Position numbers and translations under genes: made by a program. 64,000 nucleotides of DNA from Adineta steineri. Lineage: Eukaryota; Rotifera; Eurotatoria; Adinetida; Adinetidae. Positions 36,724-50,400 of the stretch are shown one piece after another. The stretch spans positions 1 through 64,000 of the forward strand of contig CAJNOI010000178.1 in assembly GCA_905250115.1 (NCBI GenBank), in the 5' to 3' direction. Below the pieces are notes generated by a model. It saw only the letters and a list, made by a program, of their open reading frames with translations, had not been told where the DNA came from and did not search any database. Each line of letters begins with the position of its first letter. Position 1 is the first letter of the stretch.

Positions 36724-36746
36724 GTGTGTGTGTGTGTGTGTGTGTA
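36724..36746. repeat. (GT)n microsatellite
   Basis: About ten GT units immediately after the ITPK stop codon, within its probable 3' UTR. Confidence 0.9.
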
Positions 36747-38669
36747 TATAGAAAAAAAACAAATATTCTTTTTGTATTTATTAATATGGTGACAACGATT
36801 CGAAAATGAACGTTAAATTACATAGAAGAAAAAAAACCACAATACAGATTTTTTTTTCTTAGATTTATTCGAGCATATTTCGATTCGAATGAATTAATAT
36901 CTGTTTTTTGTTTGTTGAATAATTATTATTTTTTGAGATGACTTTTAACAATACTGATAAAACATTTCTCATAATTAAAAGAAAAATTCCATATTCAAAA
37001 CTTGAATCATTGTTCCGAAAACATTTGACTCATGGGACAAATTATATATTTAAATAAATATCAATCTTCTTTTCTTTTTTTTTGCGTGGGACATATAAAA
37101 AGAATCATAGATATATAATGCACGTGACAATAATATGTCGATTTATTAGTTTTTATTGTGAGAGATACAATTGACGTCATTCATAATATAATACGTTATA
37201 TATTTAACCAATTTTGACAATATAATAGCAAAAACAAATAGATATAAGCCATGACTATAGTTATTATCGAAAATATGAATCAAGGTAAAGTAAACACACC
37301 TCTACTAGTTGTATAATATGTTTAATGAATAACTAGTACGCAGTCATATACTTCATGATCTCCCAAACTTCAAGTGACATTGCTCAATTTTCAATAATTA
37401 TATATTGATTAAATATTTCTCCAATATAAATTATCAAAAAAAATTATATTCATCTTTAGAAATATATAAAAACTGAATAATATTATCTTGTTATCATTGA
37501 CATGTGTTTGTATTTGAAAAATGATAATATTGATGAAGTATCGTGATTAGTACGGCAATTTTGTTTAATATCAACAATAAGTGATAGAATACAATGTAAT
37601 ACTTATAAGCAAATTTATTTATTTAGATTCTAATGCAACTGAAGAACTATTTCGATACATCAAGTATCTTTATTAGTAAATAGTTTCAAATATCTCAAGA
37701 TAAAGTTTGTTCGTTCAAATGTTAATTCGAGTATTCAAACTTTTCATATAAGAAATTCGAAAATCTTAGCTTGCTCTAGTGAAAAATTGAACCAATCATG
37801 TAAAAACAAAAGGGATGAATGTATTTTATTCAAACTATTTATAATCATATAACGCTTTAGAAATCGGTCCGAATAAAAATATATATAATTTGATTTCCTC
37901 TCTTATCTTTTAGTAATAGCTACTTTACTATAAATATGTATGTTAATAGAGTTATTCATGTATTGTGTTATGATTGATGTAAATCTACTATAAATAAGAA
38001 CAAACCCTTTAATTATAAATTCTCAATTATGCATGGAATAATTGAAAAGATCTTTTATTGATAATCAAATAGATCCAGACGTATTGCATAAATAACAAGA
38101 AAAAAGGGTAACAATAACAATAAATAGAAAAAGTTTTCTTGCTATTATAAACAAACAAATATTTAACGAAAAATAACATAAATATGATTGTATAAAAATA
38201 GATTGCTAGTATTATACAAACCCATGAAAATAATTAGATAAATTAACTTTTAATATTCACATAGTTTTAATCGAATTTGTACATTTGTTAATAAGTTTAT
38301 AACAACACAAAGAAAAATTTCAGTTCTTTTTATTCGTTTGTCTTTCTATATATGATATTTCATGTAGTAAATGTATACAGTTTTTTTTGAATCGAAAAAT
38401 ATAAAGACCTTCATCTTGCATATAAACAAGTTCGCATCTTTGCCTTGAGACAAGTAAAAGACAAGAAAAATTGTAATGCGCACAATGCCATTTCATGGAT
38501 GACTTAAAATGGCATTTAATGATGACGGCATTTAAATATGTTTTGGACAAAAAGACGTATAGATAAATCGTTTAACATATTCTATCATTGATTTTTACTG
38601 ATTGCTATTCTTTCATGTACGAGTGAAAGTAACATTACCAAATCATAATTCTCATTTAGTATTAAAACG
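36747..38669. other. Intergenic, about 1.9 kb
   Basis: AT-rich. No coding stretch, RNA gene or clear transposon end found. The right part should contain the carbonic anhydrase promoter. Confidence 0.5.
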
Positions 38670-39611
38670 ATGTTTTGGATATTCACATGTCAGTTTCTAT
38701 TTCTATTATCATTCCTACATTCTTCTTATTGTCAAACTCCTAGTTTACCAATACATCATTGGGACTATGGACGAGAAGGACCTGATACATGGGCTCATAC
38801 ATATGATACATGTGAAGGTGAATCTCAATCACCAATAGATATTCAAACATCCCATGTTAAATATGATTCAAAATTGACTCCACTTTCTCTCAATGGATAT
38901 ACATCTAACATGTCCTCATATGTATGGAATTTTACACATAATGGACATGCAATTATAGCTTATCCATCACCATTAGCTCGTTTATCAATGAGTGGAGGTG
39001 GTCTACCAGATGTTTTTCATTTAGTACAATTTCATTTGCATTGGGGTTATAATGCATTTCAAGGTTCTGAACATACAATCAATGGACATAAATATCCTCT
39101 TGAAATACATTTTGTACATCGAGCACAATTTACAGGTACACTAGCTGTTCTTGGTATTATTTTTGATCGTCAACGTGATGATAATCCATATTTAAATGAT
39201 CTATTATCCATTGTCAATCGTACTGTTAATACATCAGTAGCAATTGAACGACAAATAGATTTATCTCGCCTTTTTCCTACATCACCATCGCCACGTTTCT
39301 ATCGTTATAATGGTTCTTTAACTACTCCACCATGCACGGAAGGTGTTATATGGACAATATTAGCACGAACTATACCTATTTCTTCATATCAACTTCGAGC
39401 ATTCATGGATAATGTTGTTCCATTTAATTTTCGACCTCCACAAAAATTACATTCACGTAAAGTTCTTGCTAATTTTCAACCTGAACAACATGAAAGTGGT
39501 GGCGAAGAAGAAGGTGAAGGTGGTCATCATTCATCAACATTATCTAATCGTATTAAACCCGAACAAATATTTCTTATTCTATTTCTATCAATAGTTTTAA
39601 TTTTTCAATAA
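38670..39611 (+). CDS. Secreted / GPI-anchored alpha-carbonic anhydrase
   Basis: An intronless ORF of 313 aa. A signal peptide (residues 1-21, ending near SSYC) is followed by the alpha-CA domain. The zinc histidines are in FHLHWG (two) and EIHFVH (third). The proton-shuttle position is His in HNGHA. The Thr199 region is SLTTPPCTEGVIWTI, and an SPIDI start motif is present. Two Cys (in TCEGESQSPIDI and TPPCTEG) match the conserved disulfide of secreted CAs. A Glu/Gly/His-rich linker leads to a hydrophobic C-terminus (IFLILFLSIVLIF) that fits a GPI signal, as in vertebrate CA4. It catalyses reversible CO2 hydration at the outer cell surface; all active-site residues are present. Lack of introns is unusual beside intron-rich neighbours, so a retrocopy origin or ancestral intron loss is possible. 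Confidence 0.95.
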   Translation: MFWIFTCQFLFLLSFLHSSYCQTPSLPIHHWDYGREGPDTWAHTYDTCEGESQSPIDIQTSHVKYDSKLTPLSLNGYTSNMSSYVWNFTHNGHAIIAYPSPLARLSMSGGGLPDVFHLVQFHLHWGYNAFQGSEHTINGHKYPLEIHFVHRAQFTGTLAVLGIIFDRQRDDNPYLNDLLSIVNRTVNTSVAIERQIDLSRLFPTSPSPRFYRYNGSLTTPPCTEGVIWTILARTIPISSYQLRAFMDNVVPFNFRPPQKLHSRKVLANFQPEQHESGGEEEGEGGHHSSTLSNRIKPEQIFLILFLSIVLIFQ

Positions 39612-40326
39612 TAATAATTACATATGATGAAAAGAGAACATCAATGATTGATTTATAAGATTTTAAAATACAGATAAAGATCTAAAACATCATATAATCA
39701 TTGATTTAATAGAATAATTTATAAGATTAATTCAGTTAGTATATCTAGTGTGTTTATTTTTTTTTTATTTTCATTTGATTTTATTATTCATACTCTTCTT
39801 TTTGAAATAAATATAAATTTACGCATTGTTCTTTTTTTCTCAATCGAATAGCAGATGAAGATCATTTGTTATTGTAATAACATAGTCATAAATATTCGAT
39901 TTATAAACCATAAATTTTTTGATCTTTAACGGTTAAATCGTATAATTATACTAGAGTATTTCTCATTCTGATAGAAATGATACTAAAGGAAAGAAAATAA
40001 GAAATAAAATATATAGACGAGAAATTTTGATATACAAATTTTTCTTTCTTATCGATCTAGTTAACAAGAATTTTATATAGAAATTATTATAAATGAATCT
40101 TCGAAATCAATTAGTAGATTGTCTATTGTAGATTTAATACGATATTAATATAACTTTTTCTTTAAAATTTAATGAGTCAATCATAATTCAGAATGAAGTG
40201 TCGCTATATTTGATTCAATCGTAATATCACACAAAACAAAATTGAAATTTTGATTGGTGCATTTACTTTAAAATAGTTTTATAAGAGTATATAAATTGAT
40301 ATCTTTTACAGTGGGAACTCTGAATC
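39612..40326. other. Intergenic
   Basis: AT-rich spacer between two co-directional genes. Nothing recognised beyond probable 3' UTR and promoter. Confidence 0.5.
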
Positions 40327-41599
40327 ATGTCCTTCGTAACAAAGAATGTCTTTAATTTATTATATAAAGATGCACATTATCATTACATGTATTCATATAC
40401 ATCTATTCGACACAATATAAAAAGATTCTTTACAAAAAATATAGGTCCTATTCGAAATGCTGCTGTTATCTTTGCTGAAGTTCCTTCTGGTGAACTTCAA
40501 GCTGATAAACATATAAAATATATTGAAGATCGAACAATTGATTTGAATACAATTAATACACAGGGTGGAGTTATTACTAAAAATCTTGTTGTATCTATTG
40601 ATCCATATATGAGACGTCGTATGCGAGCAGCTGATCTAAAAAGTTATTTACCACCATTTAAACTCAATCAACCATTAACTAATTTTATTGTGGGTAAAAT
40701 TATTAAATCAAATAATAATAAATATAAAGTGGGTCAATTTGTCTATGGAAATGGAGGTTATGAAGAATATACAGTTCATTTTAAAGATCAAGCTGAAACA
40801 CTTCGTATTTTAAGTGATGAAGAACTTAAACTTGATTTACCTCTAACGACATGGGTAGGAGCTGCTGGAATGACTGGACAAACAGCTTTCTATGGCTTAT
40901 ACCACATTGGACAACCTAAAAAAGGTGAAACAATTTTTATTACAGGAGCATCTGGCGCTGTTGGTCAATTAGTTGGGCAATTTGGTAAGTTAATCTCTAT
41001 CTACATATATTGTTTTTCTCTTCTTATGAGTAGAGAAAAATCTTTTTTTATATTCATTCATTTTTAACTTACCATTTCTTTTTAAAGCTAAACGTGAAGG
41101 TCTTACAGTAATTGGATCAGCAGGTACTGATGATAAAGTACAATGGCTTCAAAAAGAATTACGTTTTGATCATGCATTTAATTATAAAACAGCAAATATT
41201 AAAGTTGAACTTGCTCGATTTAATCCACTCAATATTTATTTTGATAATGTTGGTGGTGATCAACTGGAAGCTGCACTTGATGCTGCAGATAATTTTGCTC
41301 GATTTATTGAATGTGGAATGATTTCACTATATGATACATCTAATACACATGGAATTCGTAATCTTGTTTTAGTCGTTACTAAACGACTTAAACTTGAAGG
41401 TTTTATAATTCTTGATAAAAACAATGATGAACATTTTAATAAAGAATTTTATTCCAAAATTCCTAAATGGATTGCTAATGGTGAATTAAAAGTTAAAGAA
41501 GACGTTACTAAAGGTTTAGAACATGCTCCTAAAGCTATTGTTGGTATTTTTAAAGGTAAAAATTTTGGCAAAGCAGTTATTCAAATTGCCGATAATTAA
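40327..41599 (+). CDS. MDR-family NADPH-dependent oxidoreductase, prostaglandin reductase 1-like
   Basis: Two exons (40327-40984, 41088-41599) give 389 aa. The catalytic part follows the zinc-free medium-chain dehydrogenase/reductase pattern of PTGR1 (leukotriene B4 12-hydroxydehydrogenase) and bacterial CurA/YncB. Seen are SIDPYMRRRM, WVGAAGMTGQTAFYGLY, the nucleotide-binding loop GASGAVGQLVGQF split by the only intron, and IYFDNVGGDQLEAAL. Such enzymes reduce alpha,beta-unsaturated ketones and aldehydes with NADPH. Compared with PTGR1 (about 330 aa) there is an N-terminal extension of about 40 residues that is poor in acids and holds Arg and Lys (SIRHNIKRFFTKN), which would suit a mitochondrial presequence. 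An internal start at a later Met (residue 21) cannot be excluded. Confidence 0.9.
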
Positions 41600-42265
41600 A
41601 TCGTTTCTGTAGATTTTCATTATATATATTACTTCTTTTTTTTATTTAATAAAATTGTTTTTTTGTTACAGAAAATATATATAATTAGTTTGTTTACATA
41701 GAAATCTAGAAAAATCCTTTTTGCTACACACGAGTTCATTATATGAAATACTGGAAAATAAAAACAAACTCTAAGGTCAGAATGGTTATTATTGTCTATT
41801 AAATGCTAATATCTTATGCTTTGTTAATTTATCCTTAAAAGATAGTATCTAGAAAAAGAACATTTGTCTATTCATATCATGAAATGTGTCATTTTCTATC
41901 CCTAGATACACTAATACAGAATGTTTTCTTGTTTTGTAATAGTCTATTCCAGACATATAATTCGCATTTGTTCGTTTTTCCTTCGTTATTATCGAGGCAT
42001 CGCTATTTCTGACGATATTAGGAATTTTGTCATTAATAGGATTTCTACGTATATTGGCCTCGACCTTTTGACTAAGGCGCGTGCAGTCACATATACCATT
42101 AATCAACAGCAGTTTTTTTGTGTCATCTCTGCTTTTACGACTATATTTATGTTTAAGGAAATGCCCTTGTGATCCATTATATCATCTATCTCTTATCACA
42201 AATACAAGATATATTTATTCTTCTTAATCTTTCATACTATCGTCTATATTGCTTTTATAACAAAT
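41600..42265. other. Intergenic
   Basis: The block 41870-42170 is somewhat less AT-rich and has overlapping ORFs of about 80 codons on both strands, neither of which resembles a protein I know. It could be degenerate mobile DNA, but no terminal repeats are visible. Confidence 0.45.
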
Positions 42266-43742
42266 ATGAGTGTATTCTCACTTTTATTCTCTTTTTATTT
42301 GATCATTTATTATGCAAATACCGCACCTGCATCGAATGAAAATGGATTAAGTATGTTGAGAAAAAATATGAATAAATTTAGTCTCATTTACATATATATA
42401 TATAATTTATTTAGATAATGGTTTAATTGCTAATGGAAAAGTAAATGATGAACCAATGTGTAAAATGGATGAAGGACGAAGTAAATAATTATTAAAAATA
42501 ATTTTAAATATATGTATACTATTATATTTAATAGTTGAAATTCCTCTTAATGGTAGAATTCGTTTGGGTACAAATCCATGCAAAGGTAAAATTAATTCTT
42601 TTTTAAATATTCTAATAATTTATTATGATTTATATAGTATGTACTTGTACTCTTACGGGATTTGCATGTGAAGATCAATGTGAAACAATTCCAGGTTCTA
42701 CTTCAATCGGTGCACCGGGAGGTAAATATTTCATTAAAAAAAAACTCTAACTTTTTCTTTATTTTTGATCATTGACGATTTTTATTCGAATAGAAATTGG
42801 TACTACAACTACGTCAGGTTCTACTTCACCTACTCCTGGTCAAATAATGATTTCACCATCTTTTCCACCATCTCCCATGCCAAATGCAAATGGTAATACT
42901 CCAACAAGTTCAACACCATCAACATCAATAAATAGAAATTCTAATAATGGAGATTTACCAACAAATTATGCTGGTGGAGCATGTACACGTTTAGGAGCTT
43001 GTGGGCGTGAATATGCATATGCTGATTGTAGTGAAGTATATGCATCTGGAAAACGTACAACTGGAATTTATGAAATTTGGTAAGAAATGTAAAATGAAAA
43101 GAAAAAATTTGATTGTTATTTATTAAAAGGCCTCGTACAAGTCCAAAACCATTTCGAGTTTTATGCGATATGGATACAGATGGTGGTGGATGGACAGTTA
43201 TTCAACATCGTGGTGATTATTATCCACAAACAAATTTTTATCAAACATGGTCAACATATAAACGTGGTTTTGGTGATCTTACACGTGATTTTTATCTTGG
43301 AAATGAAAAAATTTATTTAATAGGAGAACAAGATGAATATCGTATTCATTTTGATTTAGAAGATTTTAATAATCAAACACGTTTTGCTGAATATGAATGG
43401 TTTTTTATTACTAATGAACAAACAAAATATACATTAAATGTAGGTGATTATGTGAAAACGTCAAATGCTGGCGATTCATTTTCTCATGCTCGTGGTATGC
43501 GTTTTACAACACGTGATCAAGATAATGATGTTTCATCAACTAAACAATGTGCAGAGAATTTTTTTAGTGGTTGGTGGCATAAAGATTGTACGGTAGTAAA
43601 TTTAAATGGACTTTATATACGTGGAAATGATACATCAGCTACAGGAATTTTTTGGAGTGGTTGGTTAGGTGGAAATTATTCATTAAAATCATGTTCAATT
43701 AAAATACGACCAAATACTTTCAGTTCTGACATGTTTTTGTGA
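42266..43742 (+). CDS. Secreted fibrinogen-related protein (FReD), ficolin/tenascin-type
   Basis: Six exons (42266-42350, 42415-42480, 42535-42585, 42638-42721, 42794-43079, 43130-43742) sum to 394 aa. The signal peptide is MSVFSLLFSFYLIIYYA. It is followed by a small Cys-rich segment (NPCKVCTCTLTGFACEDQC), a Pro/Ser/Thr-rich linker of about 60 residues, and a complete fibrinogen-like domain: CSEVYASGKRTTGIYEIWP, CDMDTDGGGWTVIQHR, FYLGNEKIYLI, the calcium-site DQDND, CAENFFSGWWHKDC and GIFWSGWLGGNYSLKSCSIKI with a RP-type end. In animals such domains bind acetylated sugars or act as adhesive or innate-immune lectins. Ligand specificity cannot be read here. The Cys spacing in the first segment loosely recalls a VWC or small EGF-type module but is too short to assign. 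Confidence 0.92.
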
Positions 43743-44447
43743 ATAAGACATGATTTATTTGTTTTTTCTTTTTATGCTTTTGTATATTAATTCATTTTTT
43801 TTATTTGAATGACAAACAGAAAAGAAAAACAATTGATTGCAAACAAATAAGATATTTTATATAAAGAAAATTGATTATCAAAAAGATTAATGAATTTGTT
43901 TAACTTTATAAAAAAAAATATGTATATTTTCAGATGAAATAATGTTGAGATTTTTTTTCCTTATGTAACAAATTAAATATTAATTATACAGTTTATTAGT
44001 GTCTAAAATTATCATTCTTTTCCTGTTTAATAAGATTCTCTTAATTGATAATATAAAAATAAGTGCATAAATGTGTTGTCTATATTGTATAATTTACTTT
44101 CTATTTGATTTATTATCATTTGTAGAATCTTTTCTAAACAATTTTATTTAATTATTTAACATTTTTTAAATCTATGAATCAATCGTTATATTAATTGGTC
44201 AATTGGATGATCATATGGCTATACATTGCATTTATTACTCGTCGGATGAATCATCCTATAGTTTTTATCTTCGTGGCGCTAGTTTCAATCATATTTTGCT
44301 AAGTACACGTTCTAAAATAGCCTTCTATTCTAACTTAGATATTTTAAATAAAACCATTGAGTTAAATAAACAAAAATTATTTTCAGATAAATATTCAACT
44401 GTCATCTGTTCGGTGATTAATATCACCGTTTTTAAAACGGAATCAAA
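43743..44447. other. Intergenic
   Basis: About 700 bp between two co-directional genes. The open stretch 44203-44466 overlapping the VPS13 start is judged non-coding. No element recognised. Confidence 0.5.
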
Positions 44448-47400
44448 ATGGTATTTGAAAATCTAGTTGTCTATCTACTGGATAAATATTTGGGTGATTA
44501 TATCGAAAATTTAGATACAAAAAAACTTAAAATTGATTTATGGAATGGTGAGTATACTCAAAGAAAATTTTCATCGTTTGTTAATTATTAATTATTCATA
44601 GGAAATGTTGTTCTTGAAAATTTGTATCTAAAATCCAATGCATTGGTAATATTATTTTATTGATTAAAATTCAAAAGTAATTTTTTTGTTTTAATTTTTA
44701 GGCGGATTTAAATCTTCCTGTTACTATATCAATTGGATATTTACGTATGTGTCATCTTGTGTATTTTTATTCAAAAAAATAATTTTTATTCTTATTTAGA
44801 AAAATTAACACTTCAAGTTCCATGGACAAATTTATATACACATCCAACAAAAGCAACAATCGATGGACTTTATTTATTAGTTGTACCAAAAACTGGTTCG
44901 TTGATTTGTTTTCGTCTATTATATTTACATGTCGATTAAATATTTTTAGAAGTCGAATATGATGCCCAAAGAGATGCGAAAGAACAACATGAAGCTAAAA
45001 TGAAAGAGGTTCGAAAAGTTGAAGAACTTCGAAAAGAAAAAGAAGCAGAAAGTAATATCAAAAATAAATTTAAATTATTTATTTAATTGAATATATAAAT
45101 AGAAAATGCCAAAGGAAATGATAAAAATAACGATACTTTTGTTGAACGTATGCAACTTCAAGTTATTCGAAATTTGGAATTATCAATTCGAAATATTCAT
45201 ATTGTTTATGAAGATAAATCAACTAAACCAAATCATCCATTTTCATTTGGAATAACTCTTAATTATATATCACTTCATGTAATATACATACATTAGATTT
45301 ATTGATTTTATCTCATGTATAAATTCAATTTCATTTTATAGACAACAACACCAGATTGGGAACCAACTATACTTAAAGAAGATACACCATTGATTCATAA
45401 AGTAAGATATTAATCAAAAATTCTTTTATTGCCACAAATTTTGATGAATCATAAAATGTTCGTGCACTAAATTCATTCATAATGTAAAAAAAATAGAGAC
45501 GTTAAACTGAACGCAATTAAAATTCTCGTGTAATGTCTAATCTAGTATTTAAGTGAATAGAGTCAAGCAGTACACTCACACTTAAACTGAATCACACTCA
45601 TACCCAACCCCGCGAGCAACTGTCTGTTTTCGAAATTTTTGTTTGTTTCATATGTAAGACAGAAAGAAGAAAAAGATGGTTTGTTGTAGATTCAAATCAC
45701 TCAGTTTCTAAGCCAATTAGACTAGAATAATGCCGAGATTTCAGTCTGACATCAAAGTGTATTATCACCGACACTAATAATTATTTATTATATTTTATCA
45801 AGATCAAAATCGAAGTTTTAAATGCGCTAAAGACGAAAGTAATTCTTTCAGTGCGAAATTATTTCTTCTGAACGATAAGGAAAGGGTAAAATCTGTGTAG
45901 CTCTTTTTCGACTATGAAACTGAAAGGATTAATATAATATATCATATTTCATCTAGAGATAAGTCTACCGATCATTGTATTAAATAAAAGTTATTTAAAT
46001 ATATGATAATAAAAATGAATAATTATGTTTAGCTTGGTGAATTAAGTGCTTTATCAATTTATTGGAATACAAATGCGAAATCTCGAACAGATTTAGCAAG
46101 AGATGATGCTATCGTAAGTTCATTTATTTATATTTCGTTCATATTTCTCTTTGTATTTTAAATTATAGAATAATTTAAAAGAAAAAATAGCTATTGACAA
46201 TCAACAAGCACCATCTGATATCTCATACAGTATGATTTTTTTGAATATTTTATTATTTAATAGAATATAATTTTAGTTCTTCGTCCACTTAATGTCAAAG
46301 CACGACTTGTATTAGCAATGAAACCACGTGAAGAAGATTTTAAACGACCTATGTTTGACATTAAAGTTGATTTAGATGAAATTAGTCTTAATATGAATCG
46401 TGATCAAGTAAAACATTTTTAACAAAAACGTACATATAAATTCCTATTGAAATTTTTTCTAGTATTCGGATTTACTTGATCTTCTTGAATTTCAAGATTA
46501 TCTTAGTGTTCAATCCAAATATATAAAATATCATGTGAAAAAAGAATTAGTAGAAAAGAAAACATTAAGAAAGTAAAAAATAATTTTGCTTTGATTTATT
46601 TGAAGAAAAATTTATTCTGATATTTAGTTGGAAATTTGCTTATGAAGCAATTGTTAATGAAGAAATTCGACCAAGATTTGATTGTTATAAATGGGAAAAT
46701 ATAAAAGCACATTTAGATCGTTGCAGAGAATATCGTACATTACATTATCAAGAATTAATAGGAAAACTAACCCATGAACAAAAAACTCGTGCAGAAGTAA
46801 GAAAATTCTATTATTAAATCTAAATCTAAAATATTTCGATTGTTCTTATGCTTAATTAAGGAATTAGAAAAAAAACTTGACGTTTTTAATTTAACATATA
46901 TTCGTCGAAGTGCAGAAATTGAAGCAAGAAAAAAGAAAGAACAAGAACCTAAAACTTGGTGGGGAAGTGTATCGAATTGGTGGGGTGGAAGTAAATCAAC
47001 TGATGATCCAGGTTCCAACTTTTTTTTAAATATTATTATCTAATTTCAATTTTTGTTTTGATTATTATTTTTTAGAACTTGATTTAGAAAAAGTCATGTC
47101 ACCAGAAGAGAAAAATAAATTATATGAAGCTATTGGTTATGCTGGTGAAGATACTTCAACATCAACTTATCCAGAAGAAGTTTGTTTCATAAATAAATCA
47201 AAATTCTTTGTTTATAATTATTCTATATGTTTTTAGTATGTTGATATTGATTTAGCAATTCGATTAAACATGCTTGATGTTAATATTTGGTCTAAAATTA
47301 ACGAACATGATACTCAGTATGATTATCTATAAAGCCCTATTAGAATTATTATATTATTTATTATAGATTTCGAGTTATTGCTCGTGGTGTTATACCTGAT

Positions 47401-50400
47401 ACTAGTTTAATATTCAAACGACGACCAGCTACCGATGCTCTTGCGTATGTTCTTTGTTTACTTATGACAGCATCCAAATTTTGATTCTTATTCTTACTGT
47501 ATAGTATATATGTTGATTTGGGTTCATTTCAAGTATTTGGTATTGCAACAAATTCGAGTCAATCCGAATTATTAAATGATAGTCGACCTGTACTTGTACG
47601 TCCATCAGCATTATCATCAACTAATCAACAAAAATTCTTACAAGTAGAATTTGAAACAAATCCATTAGATAAAAAATCGGATTATCGTGTTAAAGTTGTT
47701 TCACAATCATTAGAAATAAAATATAATGCTGTAAGGATAAAAACTTTATTTAGAATAAAAAAAGAAATTTATAATCTGTTTAGCCAACAATTAATAAATT
47801 AGCAGAATGTTTTGAACCTGATGCTGATCGAAATTTACAAGGGTATGAAAAAAATAATTTTTGAGAAATTTATACCGAATTCATGTTTTTAATTTAGTGT
47901 TAAACAAGTCGCATATTCAACTTATACAGATGTTAAACATCGTTCATTTATATTAATGAAACATAATATCGAAAAAATCAAAGTTTTAGATATTTATATT
48001 GATATTCAATCATCTTATCTTCTTTTACCGGAGAATGGAGTTTATCAAGAGTAAAAATTCTTTTTTAAATAAAAAACAATATAAAGAATATTTCTTTGTT
48101 TATTTAGTGGTGTTGCAGCTATTTGTATGGATTTAGGTCATTTAACATTAAAACGTGGTACAAATCAAGAAAATCATTATGAAGAATCTCATGCACCCAC
48201 AGTAAAATAATTTTTGATTATTTTCTAATTTTCCTATTTATTGTTTTTCAAAAAAAAAATAGAATATTGAAGGTGTTCGAGAGTTATCATATACACAATT
48301 TAAATTAAAACTTACAGATATTCAATTAATTTATGCTAATCGAAGTAAAATAATATTTAAATTAAATGAATTAATAATATATTGAGTTTGTTTTTGTTTG
48401 AATATTTAAGATGAAAGTTGGGAAAATGCTCGAAAAGAAAAAAATACTCGTTTACATTTAATTAAACCAATGGAACTTGAAATGGATGTTGATAAATGTA
48501 TTTATCATGATGATGCTGTTTTACCTGCGTATGAATTTATTTTAAAATATTCGAAGAGATTCTGATTTTTTATTTTTATTAGATGGAAAATGGCTGGAAA
48601 TATTCCAGGTGTAGAATTACGTTTATCAGATAAACGTCTTTTTCATATTATTAATCATATTCAATCTATTCCTTTTCCGGAATCGAAACATCCAATTAGT
48701 GAAATACCAACACTTGAAGCAGAAGTTAGCTTTGAAATTTTTATTTCGATAGAAAATAAATATATTTCATTCATTTCAGGCAACAACTGCACAATCATTA
48801 CTTAGTAATCCTGAGCAAACATATGAAACAGTTGAAGGAATGACACCAGTTAAAAAAACTTTAGAAAAAGTCGAAGGTAGTGAAAATAACGACGAAAATT
48901 CTGAAGAAGAAACTCCCAAACAAGCACTTACAACAAAGAAAAGTGATTTCGAAGGACAATTAACACAATTAGAAGCAACATTTACTCTTGATAAAGTAAA
49001 TATATTTTATTTTTGAATTACTAAATAAAATTTATTATTTAATTAAAAGATTATTTTACATATTGATGAAGCATTAAATAGTTCAAATGATGATGATGAA
49101 GGTGAACCATTTCTTCAAATCAAACTTGAATCTATTCTTGCTAAAACAAAAATAAAAACATTTGATATGGAATTTGATGCATCATTAGGTGATTTAATTG
49201 TTTATCATGAACAATTTGTTGGTAAAGATAATCAACAATTACGTTTATTATCAGCAGAATTAAATAGAAATGAAATTCATGAAAATAAAAAATTAGTTAG
49301 TGTCAATTTTCTTCATACATCACCAGATAATCCGTTATTTTCATCATCAATGTATAATGGAATTGAAAATAAAGCTCATGTTCATTTTACAAAACTTGTT
49401 GTGATTTTACAATTAGAAGCACTCTTATCAATATTAAGATTTCAAGATGCTTTAATGAAAAAATTACCTAAAGATACACCTGAAATTGATATGAAAAAGA
49501 AAGCTGAAGAAGAAGAAGAAGCAAAAAAACAACAATTAAAAGTACCTGATGATAATAAAACAATAGGAAGATCTGTATCAACTACAGGAAAAGTAGTTAA
49601 AAAGAATGGTAAGAATAAATATGAAATTAAATCTCATAGAAATAGAAAGACTTGTAAAATATATCATGGATTGAACATTATAAGAGTAAATCGTATGTTT
49701 TCAACGGTTTCATAATAATTATCAAAATTTTCTATAAAAATACAAGGGGAAAATTCATAGAATAAGTTCAAAGAAACATTTTTTTCAAATCAGTACTCGT
49801 TTTAAAAGTATGCTAACTATTATATTATACATAAATAGCTTTTACTGAATTATCAATATAATGAAAAACTGGTAATAAATTAAATATAAAAATAAAAGTT
49901 AAGTAGTTTGAAGTTTTACAGCTATCGTCTTGCTGCTAAAATATTGCTCATAAACTCGCTCAATTTTTGTATTAGATATGATTGCTCGTGACAATAGATC
50001 TTACTTCTTTGGTAGCTTTATATAAGTGTATAAATACCAGAGACCGACACGAATAAGTAAACATCGATTTAGATTCGACTGTTATGAGTTAACTTTCTTT
50101 GTCAACAGACTGCTATCTATCTATTTCTACGCTAAAGATTCATTTTATAATATTTATATTATTTGATGAATGAAACGAATACTGACAGTTTCCTTCGACT
50201 CGTTTTCGGTCTCTGATAAATACTATGAATGATTGAATTCTTCTACTTGAATTGAAAATTTTCTTAATTGTTAAATTAAATTGAAATTATTAACTTCTCT
50301 TTTTATAGATGTTCCAGTAACACCAACATTGAAAATTGAAGCTGATTTAGAAGAATTTCGAATAATAATTGCATCGAAAATAACTCAATTATTTGATATA

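Noticed and set aside
41849-42172. Overlapping ORFs of 83-85 codons on both strands
   Set aside because: Neither translation resembles a known protein. Two mutually overlapping ORFs in one slightly GC-richer patch are more likely chance or degenerate repeat.
44203-44447. 87-codon ORF overlapping the VPS13 start
   Set aside because: It is in another frame from the clear chorein N-terminus, with no family resemblance.
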